Assembly (NCBI GenBank): GCA_034331105.1
Contig: JAXQGB010000004.1
Coordinates: 1 to 12,925 of the forward strand
Reading direction: 5' to 3'
Source: Caenicola sp034331105
GTDB taxonomy: Bacteria; Synergistota; Synergistia; Synergistales; Synergistaceae
DNA length: 12,925 bases
Shown: one piece after another, positions 1 through 6,219 of the stretch
Layout: each line of letters opens with the position of its first letter
Position numbering within the stretch: position 1 is the first letter of the stretch
Translations under genes and position numbers: made by a program
Notes under the pieces: generated by a model
Database searches by the model: none
The model's input: only the letters and a program-made list of their open reading frames with translations
What the model was told of the DNA's origin: nothing

Positions 1-40
1 ATTCTTCTGTTATCTCTTTGGTAAATATATTTCATGATAC

Positions 41-124
41 GAGCAATTGGCAAGCGTGGGCAAGCAGTCGTAAAAATCGGCGGAGCAGTTGCTGAGCAAT
101 GGCTAAGCAGTCGCTGAGCAGTTG
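41..124. repeat. Degenerate tandem array, 10-11 base period
   Basis: Four adjacent 11-base units occupy 81-124: CGGAGCAGTTG, CTGAGCAATGG, CTAAGCAGTCG and CTGAGCAGTTG. Looser 10-base relatives precede them at 41-70 (GAGCAATTGG, CAAGCGTGGG, CAAGCAGTCG). The core is AGCARTNG. The same family appears on the opposite strand at 745-870. Units are too short and too degenerate, with no spacers, for a CRISPR array. Confidence 0.75.
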
Positions 125-172
125 TAGGACCTAAAAAACTTATAATATTATTATCCTTGCATGCTTCTCACT

Positions 173-200
173 CCGTCTTCCCCGAGTGTATCTATCGGGA
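173..200 (-). repeat. Dispersed inverted-repeat element, copy A (partial)
   Basis: Read on the minus strand this is TCCCGATAGATACACTCGGG followed by GAAGACGG. It matches the CCCG...CGGGAAGACGG core of copies C and E, which share the GAAGACGG arm. The TCCCGA and TCGGGG arms can pair. It is the most divergent copy. Confidence 0.6.
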
Positions 201-241
201 GGGTGCTGTTTCCCGTCAGGAAAACTTATCAAATTGACCTT

Positions 242-292
242 AGTTCCCGAACCATTTCGAGTGCGTTTCGAGATCGGGGATCCAGTGTCTTT
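242..292 (-). repeat. Dispersed inverted-repeat element, copy B
   Basis: On the minus strand it begins AGACACTGGATCCCCGA and ends TTCGGGAACTA. These ends match copy D (593-636), which reads AGACACTGGATTCCCGA...TTCGGGAACGA. The loop between the CCCGA and TCGGG arms is longer than in D. It lies in the opposite orientation to copies C and D. Confidence 0.7.
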
Positions 293-332
293 TGTTTAGG
301 CTCTAAAAAGCTAGTGATAGCAAGAATTTAAA

Positions 333-371
333 GCCACTGGATCCCGGCTCAGGTGCATACCGGGAAGACGG
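333..371 (+). repeat. Dispersed inverted-repeat element, copy C
   Basis: It reads CCACTGGATCCCGGCTCAGG, then TGCATACCGGGAAGACGG. The CCCGG and CCGGG arms pair around a loop of about 13 bases. It is nearly identical in its core to the reverse complement of copy E (691-726). The leading CACTGGAT is shared with B and D. Confidence 0.75.
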
Positions 372-380
372 AGAGTTAGG

Positions 381-406
381 CCAATTCAGATAACGACGGT
401 GATTTT
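381..406 (+). repeat. Element remnant lacking the hairpin core
   Basis: The sequence starts CCAATTCA and ends AACGACGGTGATTT. Both ends match the outer flanks of copy D (CCAATTCA at 586-593 and AACGACGGTGATTT at 625-638). The hairpin core of about 30 bases present in D is missing. This looks like an internal deletion derivative, or a site that shares the element's outer ends. Confidence 0.5.
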
Positions 407-440
407 GAACCTCCGCGGCATTGGCCGCAATTCTCCGCGA
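407..440 (-). repeat. GC-rich palindromic element, inverted partner of 555-592
   Basis: GCGGC (415-419) and GCCGC (424-428) can pair around ATTG. The following AATTCTCC (430-437) is the reverse complement of GGAGAATT at 557-564. The two GC-rich palindromes therefore bracket 441-554 as inverted copies. Similarity outside these blocks is weak. Confidence 0.4.
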
Positions 441-490
441 TGCGAAGCGAGCAAATTCTCCAGCGACGAATGTCTCTTCCTGCCCCTTCA

Positions 491-545
491 ACCGTTTCAC
501 TACCGCTTCACTATAGTTTCACGCCGACGGTTTTCCGGTAGCTTC
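491..545. repeat. Second tandem array with an 11-base period
   Basis: Consecutive 11-base units are ACCGTTTCACT (491-501), ACCGCTTCACT (502-512) and ATAGTTTCACG (513-523). More decayed units (CCGACGGTTTT, CCGGTAGCTTC) continue to 545. The unit sequence is unrelated to the AGCARTNG family nearby, yet the period is the same. Confidence 0.6.
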
Positions 546-554
546 ACCACTGTA

Positions 555-592
555 AAGGAGAATTCCCCGGCGGAAGTGCCTCCGCCAATTCA
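555..592 (+). repeat. GC-rich palindromic element
   Basis: GGCGGA (569-574) and TCCGCC (581-586) form a 6-bp stem with a 6-base loop, flanked on both sides by AATT. There is no T-run, so it is a poor terminator candidate. It directly abuts copy D of the CCCG/CGGG element. Confidence 0.45.
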
Positions 593-638
593 AAGACACT
601 GGATTCCCGATTTAAGCATTCGGGAACGACGGTGATTT
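586..638 (+). repeat. Dispersed inverted-repeat element, copy D (longest)
   Basis: Flank CCAATTCA is followed by AAGACACTGGATTCCCGA, a short AT loop, TCGGGAA, and the tail CGACGGTGATTT. The TTCCCGA and TCGGGAA arms form a perfect 7-bp stem. Elements of the form TGGATTCCCG...CGGGAA-GACG are scattered through intergenic regions of many bacteria, so this is probably a non-autonomous dispersed element. Confidence 0.75.
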
Positions 639-690
639 ATTGCTTAATAAACTTGAATCTTCACCATTAATGAGAACTGAATTATCTTTA

Positions 691-726
691 TCGTCTTCCC
701 GGTATGCACGTGAGCCGGGATGACGT
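691..726 (-). repeat. Dispersed inverted-repeat element, copy E
   Basis: On the minus strand the core reads CATCCCGGCTCACGTGCATA followed by CCGGGAAGACGA. It agrees with copy C in nearly every core base but lies in the opposite orientation. The CCCGG and CCGGG arms pair. It is the first strong hairpin downstream of the mazG stop and may help end or stabilise that transcript, but this is inference. Confidence 0.7.
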
Positions 727-744
727 ATAGGGGTATTGCCCTTA

Positions 745-870
745 CAATTGACTACCCACCGATTTGCAATTGATTCCCAATTGATTGCCGTGGCGCTATC
801 TATGCCACAGGTCTAACCAACTGCTTGCCTATTGCTTGCCGATCGCTTGCCTATTGCCCGCCTGCCCCTT
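745..870 (-). repeat. 11-base tandem arrays running into the 3' end of mazG
   Basis: Plus-strand units in register are CAATTGACTAC (745), CCACCGATTTG (756), CAATTGATTCC (767) and CAATTGATTGC (778). After a gap come CCAACTGCTTG (817), CCTATTGCTTG (828), CCGATCGCTTG (839) and CCTATTGCCCG (850), then decayed sequence to 870. Read on the minus strand they give GGCAAGCAATA-like units, the same family as 41-124 in opposite orientation. The second block encodes the last residues and stop codon of mazG. Confidence 0.75.
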
Positions 871-1668
871 CGCCTTATTCCAGAATCCGTCAAGTTCATC
901 AAGGGAAAATTCGCTCCAGGGTATTCCTGACTCCCGGACTTCTTTTTCAACAAACCTGAAGCGTTCGGTAAATTTAACGCAGGCTTTGTGAAGAGTGATC
1001 TCGGGGTCTGCCTTCAAATGCCTTGATAGATTTGCAACGGCGAAAAGGAGGTCTCCGAGCTCTTCTTCTATGTCTTCTTTTTCGGCTTTGCTGTTAATGT
1101 TCTCCTTCAGCTCGGACAGTTCTTCGTCTACCTTCGCCAACACCGGGGCTGGATCACCTTTAGGCCAGTCAAAGCCGACTTTTCCTGCCCTTTCCTGGAT
1201 CCTGTAGGCCCTCAGCAGTCCGGGGATCCCTCTTGGTATACCTGCCAGAAGGGAGGAGTCTTCATTCTTTTTCTGCCTCTCCCCCACCTTGATCTGTTCC
1301 CAGTTTTTTAATACATCTTCAGAATCATTTACTTCTGTATCACCAAATACATGTGGATGACGCCGCACAAGTTTTTCCGTAAGGTGGTCAAGCACCGCGC
1401 AGATGTCGAATTCACCAAGCTCTTCGGCCATACAGGATATAAATACGACCTGCAGCATAAGATCTCCGCATTCTTCGCAGATGTTGTCCCTGTTATTGTT
1501 TTCTATGGCTTCGATAAGTTCATAAGCCTCTTCAATGATGTAGCGCCTAAGTGACAGAAAGTCCTGTTCTCTATCCCAGGGACAGCCGTCAGGAGCCCTA
1601 AGGCGTTTCATCACTTCCACTAATTTTATGAATTTATCCCCGGCTGCCTGGTTTATGTTCAATTCCAA
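829..1668 (-). CDS. mazG: Nucleoside triphosphate pyrophosphohydrolase MazG
   Basis: MazG hydrolyses nucleoside triphosphates to monophosphate and pyrophosphate, cleaning the nucleotide pool in the cytoplasm. The 279-residue product has the two tandem MazG domains. The first shows RLRAPDGCPWDREQ (22-35), EEAYE (46-50) and EECGD (65-69). The second shows EELSE and EEELGD, the paired acidic Mg-binding helices. The start codon at 1668 is TTG but lies only one base from the purine tract AGGGGG (1670-1675). The in-frame TTG at 1662 has 7-base spacing and may be the true start. The gene follows mfd by 28 bases and is probably co-transcribed with it. The last 12 or so residues (GQAGNRQAIGKQ) are encoded by the 11-base repeats, so the C-terminus looks like a later extension. 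Identity is secure. Confidence 0.95.
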   Translation of the reverse strand: MELNINQAAGDKFIKLVEVMKRLRAPDGCPWDREQDFLSLRRYIIEEAYELIEAIENNNRDNICEECGDLMLQVVFISCMAEELGEFDICAVLDHLTEKLVRRHPHVFGDTEVNDSEDVLKNWEQIKVGERQKKNEDSSLLAGIPRGIPGLLRAYRIQERAGKVGFDWPKGDPAPVLAKVDEELSELKENINSKAEKEDIEEELGDLLFAVANLSRHLKADPEITLHKACVKFTERFRFVEKEVRESGIPWSEFSLDELDGFWNKAKGQAGNRQAIGKQ

Positions 1669-1696
1669 ACCCCCTGATCTTTATATTCTAACAGAT

Positions 1697-4600
1697 TTAA
1701 CTGATTTTTCCCTTTATCATTTCAGCCAATATAGTTATTCCCTTGTATCCTCCCGGACCTACAAATCCGTCCAGTTTCCTCATCCACGGCAGTTTAAGCT
1801 GAAACTCAGTCCATCCCCCGTCGGGATCCCCCTGGATCACAGTTTCCCTGCTGCTGCAGATGATCTTAGTTATCTGAAGATCATGGGCAGCTGACCTCAC
1901 ACAGGTGAGATCCATCAGAAACTCAAGCGAGGGCGGCAAATTCCCGTAACGGTCAATCGTCTCTTCCTTTAAACTTATTGCCTCAGCCGGAGAATCTGTC
2001 TTGAGCATCCTCCTGTAAAGAGTGACCCTCAAATTTTCCTGAGGTAGGTAACCGCCCGGTATCGCTGCAGGAAAGGCTATCTCTACCTCAGCATGTTTTC
2101 TTTTTTCTCCCTTTATGTTAGCTATCTCTTCGGCCAGCATATCGCAATATTTCTGGTATCCGACCCTTGTTGAGTTGCCGTGCTGGGCGATCCCTATCAG
2201 GTCTCCCCCGCCTCTGATCTGAAGATCTCTATGCGCAAGCCGGTAACCAGCGCCCAGTTCATCCAGTTCTGCTATCGCCTCAAGTCGTTCGCTTGCTTCG
2301 ACGGAAAGATGAACATCCGGAGGGTAGAATAAGAACGCATACGCCTGTTCCTCCCTGCGGCCGACACGCCCTCTCAGCTGGTACATCTGTGCAAGGCCAA
2401 GCTCCTGTGCGTCATCGACTATCAATGTGTTTGCCATTGGTATATCGAGCCCGCTCTCAACAATAGTCGTGCATATAAGTATGTCTATCTCCCCAAGAGA
2501 GAATTTCATCATCGTTTTTTCAAGCTGAGCTTCAGGAGTCCGACTGTGTGCAACCGCAATATTCAGCTTCGGAAAAAGTCTTTTCAGCATAACACTGCGT
2601 TCGTGTATGTCATTGATCCTGTTGTGTACGAAAAATACTTGCCCTCCCCTGTTGTTCTCCCTCAAAACTGCACTTTTCAAAAGTTCCTCAGACCATGGCC
2701 TGACTACAGTCAGTACAGGCAAACGTCTCTGAGGCGGAGTCTGGAGGACTGACATGTCTCTCAGTCCGCTCATGGAAAGCGAAAGGGAACGGGGAATGGG
2801 AGTCGCCGACAGCATCAGCACATCGACACCGGGAGTCATTCTTTTAAGATGTTCCTTGTGCATTACACCGAAACGGTGTTCTTCGTCAACGATGACAAGC
2901 CCCAGGTCTTTGAATGCCACATCCTGACTCAGCAGTCTGTGAGTGCCTATGATTATGTCGACCTTTCCCTCTGTAAGATCTTCCAGGATCTTTTTCTGGG
3001 CCGAGAATGGCACAAACCTTGATACGACCTCTACTCTTACAGGAAGGTTCCCAAATCTGGATGAAAAAGTTTCGTAGTGCTGTTGAGCCAGAAGTGTCGT
3101 TGGTGCAAGTATGGCCACCTGTTTGCCGCTGAAAGCGGCTTTTCCGGCAGCCCTTATCGCAACTTCTGTTTTACCGAAGCCGACATCACCCACTAGCAGC
3201 CTGTCCATAGGCACAGGCCTTTCCATGTCATCTTCCACATGCTGTATGGCTTTTATCTGATCGTTTGTTTCGACATAAATAAAACTATTTTCAAGCTCCT
3301 TCATCAATTCCCTGTTCGGTGAGAAAGAAAAACCCTTTGTAAGTTCCCTGGCAGCATATATCTGAACAAGTTCTTTCGCAGCCTTTTCCGCCATCTCTTT
3401 TGCTTTGGCAGAGGCTTTTTTCCACTGTGTACCCCTCAGGCTGTCAGGCGCCGGTTCCTGTCCTGGCATGGGAGTCCACGGGGATATCTTATAAAAGTGC
3501 AGTATCGGGATGAGCAGGCGCCTTTCTTCTGCAAACTGGAGGATAAGGTACTCCTCCTCTCCTTCCGCAGATTCGATGGACTGAGGACCCAGATACCTTG
3601 ACACTCCATAGTCGTCATGTACTACCCATTGACCGGGTTCAAGGCCTGCTCCCCAGTCGCTCGGGGCAATTATATCTGTCCTGTGCCTTGAAAGTGAGAC
3701 CCCTGAAAGTTCAAGGTCAGTCAGGACTGCCTTTTTAGTCTCCGGATCAATAAAGCCTTCTGAAAGAACTCCTTTTACAGTTTTGAAACCTCTTGACTCA
3801 GCCCAGGAAAGATTCTGTTTAGATTCTGAATAGACTTCAATATCACAGCCCTCACGCAAAAGCTCTTTGCAGTAGTGGTCAACATCCTTCAATTTCCCCC
3901 TGAAAAGAGGGAACTGCTTTATCGCGAGCCTTGCCGAGGTATTCTTAACGTCTCTTGTCACCCTTATACGCCTGTACTTTGTAAAGTAACTGCAGAGATC
4001 CTCCCATTGTTTCCACGGGACCGCGTTCTGTTTGTCGCGATCAAGATTATGCCATAACCAGACAGAATTCTCAGCTGTGGTGTCCAGCCCTTTAGGATCG
4101 AAGAAAACGACTCTCATTTTATCCGGAAGGAATTTTTCAAGCTCGACCTCTTTTTTCGAGATCAGGCTCTTTAGAGAACATTTATATAAGGTCCGAAGGC
4201 TTTTCTGTGTCTCAGGGTCGAAAAACCTTAAACTTTCAATTTCATCATCATAAAATTCAAGTCTTACAGGGAAAGGGTCAGAGGGGCTGAATATGTCTAC
4301 AATGCTGCCCCTTGAAACAAACTGGCCCGGCGACCAGACAAGCTCATTTCTTTCATAGCCCTTCCGGGCAAGCCATCCAAGCAGTTTTTCCCTTGAGGTC
4401 TCTGTTCCCTGTTCGATGTAATAATATTCGCCGCCTACAGAAAACGGCGCAAGAAGGGATGCTGGAGTTGCAGCCATGACACCTCCCTGATGGCTGAATT
4501 TTTCAAGGATGCCTCCCCTTTGCACTTTTAGCGCCTCTGACCTGGATTCATCTTCTGTCAGCGGCATATCAGGAAGCATTTCAACTTTATTAAAGACCCC

Positions 4601-4804
4601 CAGCATTTCACAATCAGCGGCGAAATCCCTTACCTGCCTCTGGTCAGGAAGCAAAACAAGCAATGAGACATCCGGGTCTCTTACGACCCAGCTCCTCATT
4701 GCTCCTTTTGATGCCAGATGTACTGATCTATTCCGCAGCCAGAACTCTTCATCGAGCTCAAAGAGACTGCTTATTGATCTGCTCTCTTTTTCTTTATCCT
4801 GCAT
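1697..4804 (-). CDS. mfd: Transcription-repair coupling factor Mfd
   Basis: Mfd is the ATP-dependent translocase that removes RNA polymerase stalled at DNA lesions and recruits UvrA. The N-terminal third resembles the UvrB-like domains (for example GQFVSRGSIVDIF). An RNA-polymerase-interacting domain lies near residues 385-450 (GQWVVHDDYGVSRYLG). The superfamily 2 motor follows: Walker A GDVGFGKTE (about 538-546), DEEH (about 640), LSATPIPRSL (about 666) and QLRGRVGRR (about 813). The C-terminal TRCF domain ends the protein. At 1035 residues it is about 110 shorter than the E. coli protein. All motor motifs are present, so the shortening appears to fall in the N-terminal half. GGAG at 4814-4817 lies 9 bases before the ATG. 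An intrinsic terminator sits immediately upstream. Confidence 0.97.
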   Translation of the reverse strand: MQDKEKESRSISSLFELDEEFWLRNRSVHLASKGAMRSWVVRDPDVSLLVLLPDQRQVRDFAADCEMLGVFNKVEMLPDMPLTEDESRSEALKVQRGGILEKFSHQGGVMAATPASLLAPFSVGGEYYYIEQGTETSREKLLGWLARKGYERNELVWSPGQFVSRGSIVDIFSPSDPFPVRLEFYDDEIESLRFFDPETQKSLRTLYKCSLKSLISKKEVELEKFLPDKMRVVFFDPKGLDTTAENSVWLWHNLDRDKQNAVPWKQWEDLCSYFTKYRRIRVTRDVKNTSARLAIKQFPLFRGKLKDVDHYCKELLREGCDIEVYSESKQNLSWAESRGFKTVKGVLSEGFIDPETKKAVLTDLELSGVSLSRHRTDIIAPSDWGAGLEPGQWVVHDDYGVSRYLGPQSIESAEGEEEYLILQFAEERRLLIPILHFYKISPWTPMPGQEPAPDSLRGTQWKKASAKAKEMAEKAAKELVQIYAARELTKGFSFSPNRELMKELENSFIYVETNDQIKAIQHVEDDMERPVPMDRLLVGDVGFGKTEVAIRAAGKAAFSGKQVAILAPTTLLAQQHYETFSSRFGNLPVRVEVVSRFVPFSAQKKILEDLTEGKVDIIIGTHRLLSQDVAFKDLGLVIVDEEHRFGVMHKEHLKRMTPGVDVLMLSATPIPRSLSLSMSGLRDMSVLQTPPQRRLPVLTVVRPWSEELLKSAVLRENNRGGQVFFVHNRINDIHERSVMLKRLFPKLNIAVAHSRTPEAQLEKTMMKFSLGEIDILICTTIVESGLDIPMANTLIVDDAQELGLAQMYQLRGRVGRREEQAYAFLFYPPDVHLSVEASERLEAIAELDELGAGYRLAHRDLQIRGGGDLIGIAQHGNSTRVGYQKYCDMLAEEIANIKGEKRKHAEVEIAFPAAIPGGYLPQENLRVTLYRRMLKTDSPAEAISLKEETIDRYGNLPPSLEFLMDLTCVRSAAHDLQITKIICSSRETVIQGDPDGGWTEFQLKLPWMRKLDGFVGPGGYKGITILAEMIKGKIS

Positions 4805-4819
4805 TGGTCAAAACTCCAT

Positions 4820-4849
4820 AAAAAAACGCGACCTCCGGTCACGCTTTTT
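4820..4849 (-). terminator. Intrinsic terminator overlapping the pth stop, before mfd
   Basis: On the minus strand CGTGACC pairs with GGTCGCG around a GGA loop (4827-4843, one G-U pair). A run of seven T follows (4820-4826), and A residues upstream extend the stem with A-U pairs. The pth TGA stop (4839-4841) lies inside the hairpin. The T-run ends 15 bases before the mfd start codon, so termination here would reduce mfd and mazG expression from upstream promoters. Confidence 0.75.
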
Positions 4850-5429
4850 CCTGATCATTAAGCCTGAGTCCGTTTATAGAACTCATAGCTTTTTGGATAT
4901 CATATTTCAGCCAGATATTTAAGGCTTCCCATGCAACATCCTCAAGTTTGCACCAGAGTTCTTTCTGTCCGGGAGGGATCCTTCCAAGCACCCAGTCAGC
5001 CATGTTGATCGGCCCCTGCGGTTCACCGACTCCGATCCGGAGCCTTGGGACCTCCAGAGTTTTTAGGGCTCCTAAAATGGACATCATGCCTTTCTGCCCG
5101 CCGGCAGAGCCTTTTTCCCTTATCCTGACCCTTCCAAACGGAAGAGCGGCATCATCATAAATTACAAGGACCTCAGACGGCTCAATATTCTGATAGCGTA
5201 CAGCTTCTGCCACAGATAAGCCGCTGAGGTTCATGTAAGTGTATGGTTTGAGAAGTGATATCTTTTCTCCGTTATGAATGATAGGCCCCCAAAAGGCTCC
5301 TTTGAATTTTGCCTGGGGTTCGGAAAGCCCAAGTCTTGAAACAAAAGAGTCTATCATAAGCCAACCGGCGTTATGTCTGGTCCAGGCATACTCAACGCCA
5401 GGGTTCCCGAGTCCAACTATTAATTTCAT
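4839..5429 (-). CDS. pth: Peptidyl-tRNA hydrolase
   Basis: Pth cleaves the ester bond of peptidyl-tRNA released by ribosome drop-off, recycling tRNA in the cytoplasm. The 196-residue length is typical. The start MKLIVGLGNPGVEY gives Asn9. TRHNAGW gives catalytic His19, KPYTYMNLSG (61-70) is the substrate-binding segment, and IYDDAALPFG gives Asp93. The segment after GSAGG reads QKG, whereas the common bacterial form is HNG (E. coli His113-Asn114), so two active-site-rim residues differ. The ATG is fixed by the family N-terminus. The nearest purine tract, AGGAGAAG (5443-5450), is rather far away, so translation may be coupled to rplY, whose stop lies 24 bases upstream. The terminator hairpin overlaps the 3' end. 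Confidence 0.97.
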   Translation of the reverse strand: MKLIVGLGNPGVEYAWTRHNAGWLMIDSFVSRLGLSEPQAKFKGAFWGPIIHNGEKISLLKPYTYMNLSGLSVAEAVRYQNIEPSEVLVIYDDAALPFGRVRIREKGSAGGQKGMMSILGALKTLEVPRLRIGVGEPQGPINMADWVLGRIPPGQKELWCKLEDVAWEALNIWLKYDIQKAMSSINGLRLNDQEKA

Positions 5430-5453
5430 AACGGTGCCGGGTCTTCTCCTATA

Positions 5454-6125
5454 CTATTCCTCGTCCTCTTCTTTGGCCTTGCCTTTCGCCACTACTTCAA
5501 CCTCTGCTGATCCCTCTTCAAGAAGCTCTTCTTCGGTCTCAGAAACTGCTCTTGGCTGAGTAATATGAAGTACGATCGTGTCTTCTGCGGTCAGAAGATC
5601 GCAATCCTCGGGCAGGGCGAGATCCTTAATGAAGATTTCTCCTCCTATCATGAGTTCAGCAATGTCTACAACGATATCCTCAGGGATGTCGCGAGGCTTG
5701 ATCTCAACAAAGAGTGACCTTGTGATCTGGTTAAGAAGTCCGCCCTCTTTCAATCCGGGGGCAAGTTCCTTGTTGATCACCCTGATCGGTATTTCGACCT
5801 TGATCTTGTGTCCCTTGAGGACCTGATAAAAGTCGATGTGACGTATGTTCTGGGTAAGGGGGTGGCGCTGTACGTCCCTGATAAGGGCCATGCATTCTTT
5901 GCCGTCAGACATCGCCAGTTCAATGACTGTCGTCTCTCTTGCTCCGCTGTTGGCGATAGGTGCGATAGCTCTTGCAGATACAGTTCCGGCAAGTCCCTCC
6001 TTGTGCTCGGGACCGTAAAGGATAACAGGGACAAGGTTCTTAGCCCGGATCTTCCTGCAGACGCCGGTTCCCGTCTTCTCTCTTATTGTAAATTCAATTT
6101 TTTGCTGCTGTTTTTTTGCTGCCAT
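5454..6125 (-). CDS. rplY: Ribosomal protein bL25, Ctc/TL5 form
   Basis: bL25 binds 5S rRNA in the large ribosomal subunit. At 223 residues this is the long Ctc/TL5 type, not the roughly 94-residue E. coli form. The 5S-binding beta-barrel spans about residues 8-100, with VPVILYGPEHKEG and LIRDVQRHPLTQNIRHIDFYQV as family signatures. A second TL5 domain follows at about 100-185 (IEIKPRDIPEDIVVDI-like segment, then DLALPEDCDLL). The tail from about 193 is strongly acidic and low in complexity, ending in EEDEE. A strong GAGGAGG (6135-6141) lies 9 bases before the ATG. The gene lies 94 bases after prs and 24 bases before pth. In Bacillus the equivalent gene is ctc, a general stress protein gene, but I see no clear alternative-sigma promoter here. 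Confidence 0.95.
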   Translation of the reverse strand: MAAKKQQQKIEFTIREKTGTGVCRKIRAKNLVPVILYGPEHKEGLAGTVSARAIAPIANSGARETTVIELAMSDGKECMALIRDVQRHPLTQNIRHIDFYQVLKGHKIKVEIPIRVINKELAPGLKEGGLLNQITRSLFVEIKPRDIPEDIVVDIAELMIGGEIFIKDLALPEDCDLLTAEDTIVLHITQPRAVSETEEELLEEGSAEVEVVAKGKAKEEDEE

Positions 6126-6219
6126 TGAATGTTTCCTCCTCAGATAATATATGCTTGGTAATTTTTTGCTCTATGTCTTTCAACGACGGAAACCGCCGCA
6201 GAGATACCGTTGGTCGTTT
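6126..6219 (-). other. prs-rplY intergenic leader
   Basis: This 94-base gap holds the strong rplY ribosome binding site. On the minus strand AACGA and CGG can pair with CCG and TCGTT across a 4-base bulge (about 6180-6219), but no T-run follows, so it is not a convincing terminator. AT-rich TATATTAT precedes the GAGGAGG, but I find no -35 box at suitable spacing. I therefore see no clear independent promoter for rplY. Confidence 0.4.

Larger units (their letters stand above)
1..828. other. Non-coding repeat-rich region downstream of mazG
   Basis: I find no credible gene here. The open frames (for example 399-635 plus and 303-500 minus) are short, run through the repeats, lack convincing ribosome binding sites and resemble no family I know. 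The region is instead filled with two kinds of repeats, listed separately: hairpin-forming elements of about 30-50 bases built on a CCCG...CGGG core, and tandem arrays with an 11-base period. It lies downstream of the mazG stop codon. One of its hairpins (691-726) may form the 3' end of the mfd-mazG transcript, although no T-run follows it. Function is unknown. Confidence 0.75.

Noticed and set aside
41..124. Possible CRISPR array
   Set aside because: Units are 10-11 bases, contiguous, degenerate and without spacers. No cas genes are present.
303..500. 65-residue open frame on the minus strand in the left region
   Set aside because: It is built from repeat sequence and lacks a ribosome binding site and family resemblance.
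399..635. 78-residue open frame on the plus strand in the left region
   Set aside because: It runs through the repeat elements, has no good ribosome binding site and no recognisable protein features.
6180..6219. Terminator after prs
   Set aside because: The possible stem is bulged and not followed by a T-run, so I treat prs and rplY as probably co-transcribed.
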